NCBI GenBank assembly: GCA_045636385.1
Contig: JAZTXK010000014.1
Coordinates: forward strand, 1-38,797
Direction of reading: 5' to 3'
Length of the DNA stretch: 38,797 nucleotides
Source: CAG-390 sp045636385
GTDB taxonomy: Bacteria; Bacillota; Clostridia; Oscillospirales; CAG-272
Positions 38,284 through 38,797 of this stretch are shown here, in pieces (the stretch's first letter is position 1; every line of letters begins with the position of its first letter). The notes under the pieces are model-generated. The model was given only the letters and a program-made list of their open reading frames with translations. It did not search any database and had not been told where the DNA came from. The translations under genes were made by a program, and so were the position numbers.

Positions 38284-38640
38284 GCGAATAATAAAAGTTT
38301 TTGAGGTTTCTTAAGGAACTTTTTTCAAAAAGTTCCTTAAGTCGCCCTCCGCAGAGGGCGAAAAACTCTCCGCGCTTCGAACAGACGACGCCCCGTCGGC
38401 TGTTCGGAAGGAGTCAAACCTTCCGCGGGAAGGTTTGCGCTCCTTCAATCTTGTTATCAAAGTATCACATTCGTTATATCATCCCAGAGCCGCCGTCCCT
38501 ACGAAAAATATTAAATTAATCCCACATTGATATTATTTTACTCATCCGCGAAGTTCAAAACGCTGAACATCGAAATCCGCGATCTAAACTAAAGCCCGCC
38601 CGCTTGCGGGAGGGGAAGGGTGGGTATACGGTTTACCCAA
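38284..38640. repeat. Cluster of hairpins, non-coding
   Basis: No gene is supported. Hairpins: CTTAAGGAACTTTTT with its inverse (38310-38341); CGCCCTC cgca GAGGGCG (38343-38360); CGAACAG...CTGTTCG (38379-38406) with an inner CGAC/GTCG stem; GAAGGAG...CTCCTTC enclosing CAAACCTTCC/GGAAGGTTTG (38406-38446). The last 190 bases have only a small CCCGC/GCGGG hairpin near 38600. None has a clear U-run for the pur transcript. Confidence 0.6.
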
Positions 38641-38672
38641 GCGAAATCTCTATGCACATTTCGCGCTCTGCG

Positions 38673-38793
38673 GAGCGCGGGGGTGACAGAGCGCAATACT
38701 TCCCTACATTCGGGAAGTATTGACTCTGTCCAAAACGGAGAAGCAGAGCTTCACCGTTTTGAAGCACGGAAGCGAGAGCTGAAGCTCTCGCAT
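38673..38793 (+). repeat. R2 repeat, copy b
   Basis: The second copy of the unit at 28252-28372, same orientation, preceded by GCGCTC tgcg GAGCGC. The GACAGAG/CTCTGTC and ATACTTCC/GGGAAGTAT parts are identical; the two following stems differ by paired changes. It reaches almost to the window end. Confidence 0.85.
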
Positions 38794-38797
38794 TAGT

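Noticed and set aside
1..38797. tRNA or rRNA genes
   Set aside because: No cloverleaf with GGTTCGA-type arms or rRNA core sequences was noticed on either strand; the S23-type protein here is not inside an rRNA gene.

Overview
The window looks like chromosome from an uncultured anaerobic member of the Clostridia (Oscillospirales or Christensenellales-like). The grounds are Gram-positive lipoproteins, sortase-assembled LPXTG pili, a PyrD type 1B/PyrK dihydroorotate dehydrogenase, carbohydrate ABC import, strong AAGGAG-type ribosome binding sites and near-consensus TTGACA-17-TATAAT promoters. Species assignment is not possible from sequence alone.

Layout. 1-684: repeats and terminators, including an inverted array of mini-hairpins (424-588). 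685-2874: four small genes of unknown function; the first two are AT-rich. 2912-4924: a divergent pair of pyridoxal/pyridoxamine kinase and a C-terminally short MocR/PdxR-like regulator sharing a -10 palindrome. 5021-7937: AEC-family carrier, cytoplasmic GH43 glycosidase and a protein with a duplicated C39/papain-like fold. 8251-10111: an ABC-2 efflux operon on the minus strand. 10264-15042 (minus): an OB-fold-like lipoprotein, a sugar ABC importer (two permeases plus a binding protein with a C-terminal membrane anchor; no ATPase) and a small lipoprotein. 15286-24575: a pilus operon (coiled-coil protein, signal peptidase I, 1436-residue tip adhesin, backbone pilin, class C sortase, minor pilin and a sortase homologue that has lost its His and Cys). 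24859-34861 (minus): the pyrimidine operon pyrC-carB-pyrK-pyrD-pyrF-pyrE-pyrB. 35260-38150: purE-purC-purF.

The most unusual layer lies between the genes. Four elements (E1 24583-24855, E2 26618-27143, E3 33472-33662, E4 35755-35967) are bounded by inverted tandem heptamer arrays, followed inward by a shared core (GGTRAATTT-like) and a small hairpin. E2 carries a four-helix-bundle (S23/IVP, Avd-like) gene; the others carry none and look like non-autonomous derivatives. Five element ends lie within about 8 bp of a stop codon. Further repeat families (R1: 14434/34883; R2: 28252/38673; R3: 28401/35792/38171; a 258-bp MITE-like unit at 27915) show variable stems with conserved flanks or loops, in places with compensatory base changes. 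One R3 copy is nested inside E4. Together these make a dense set of hairpin-based mobile or structured repeats that have filled several intergenic slots of the pyr and pur operons without breaking a reading frame.

How the genes fit together: the pyr and pur operons supply nucleotides de novo (carA and most pur genes are not in view). The pilus operon encodes, secretes and polymerises a three-pilin fibre. The ABC importer and the AEC/GH43 pair suggest life on oligosaccharides.
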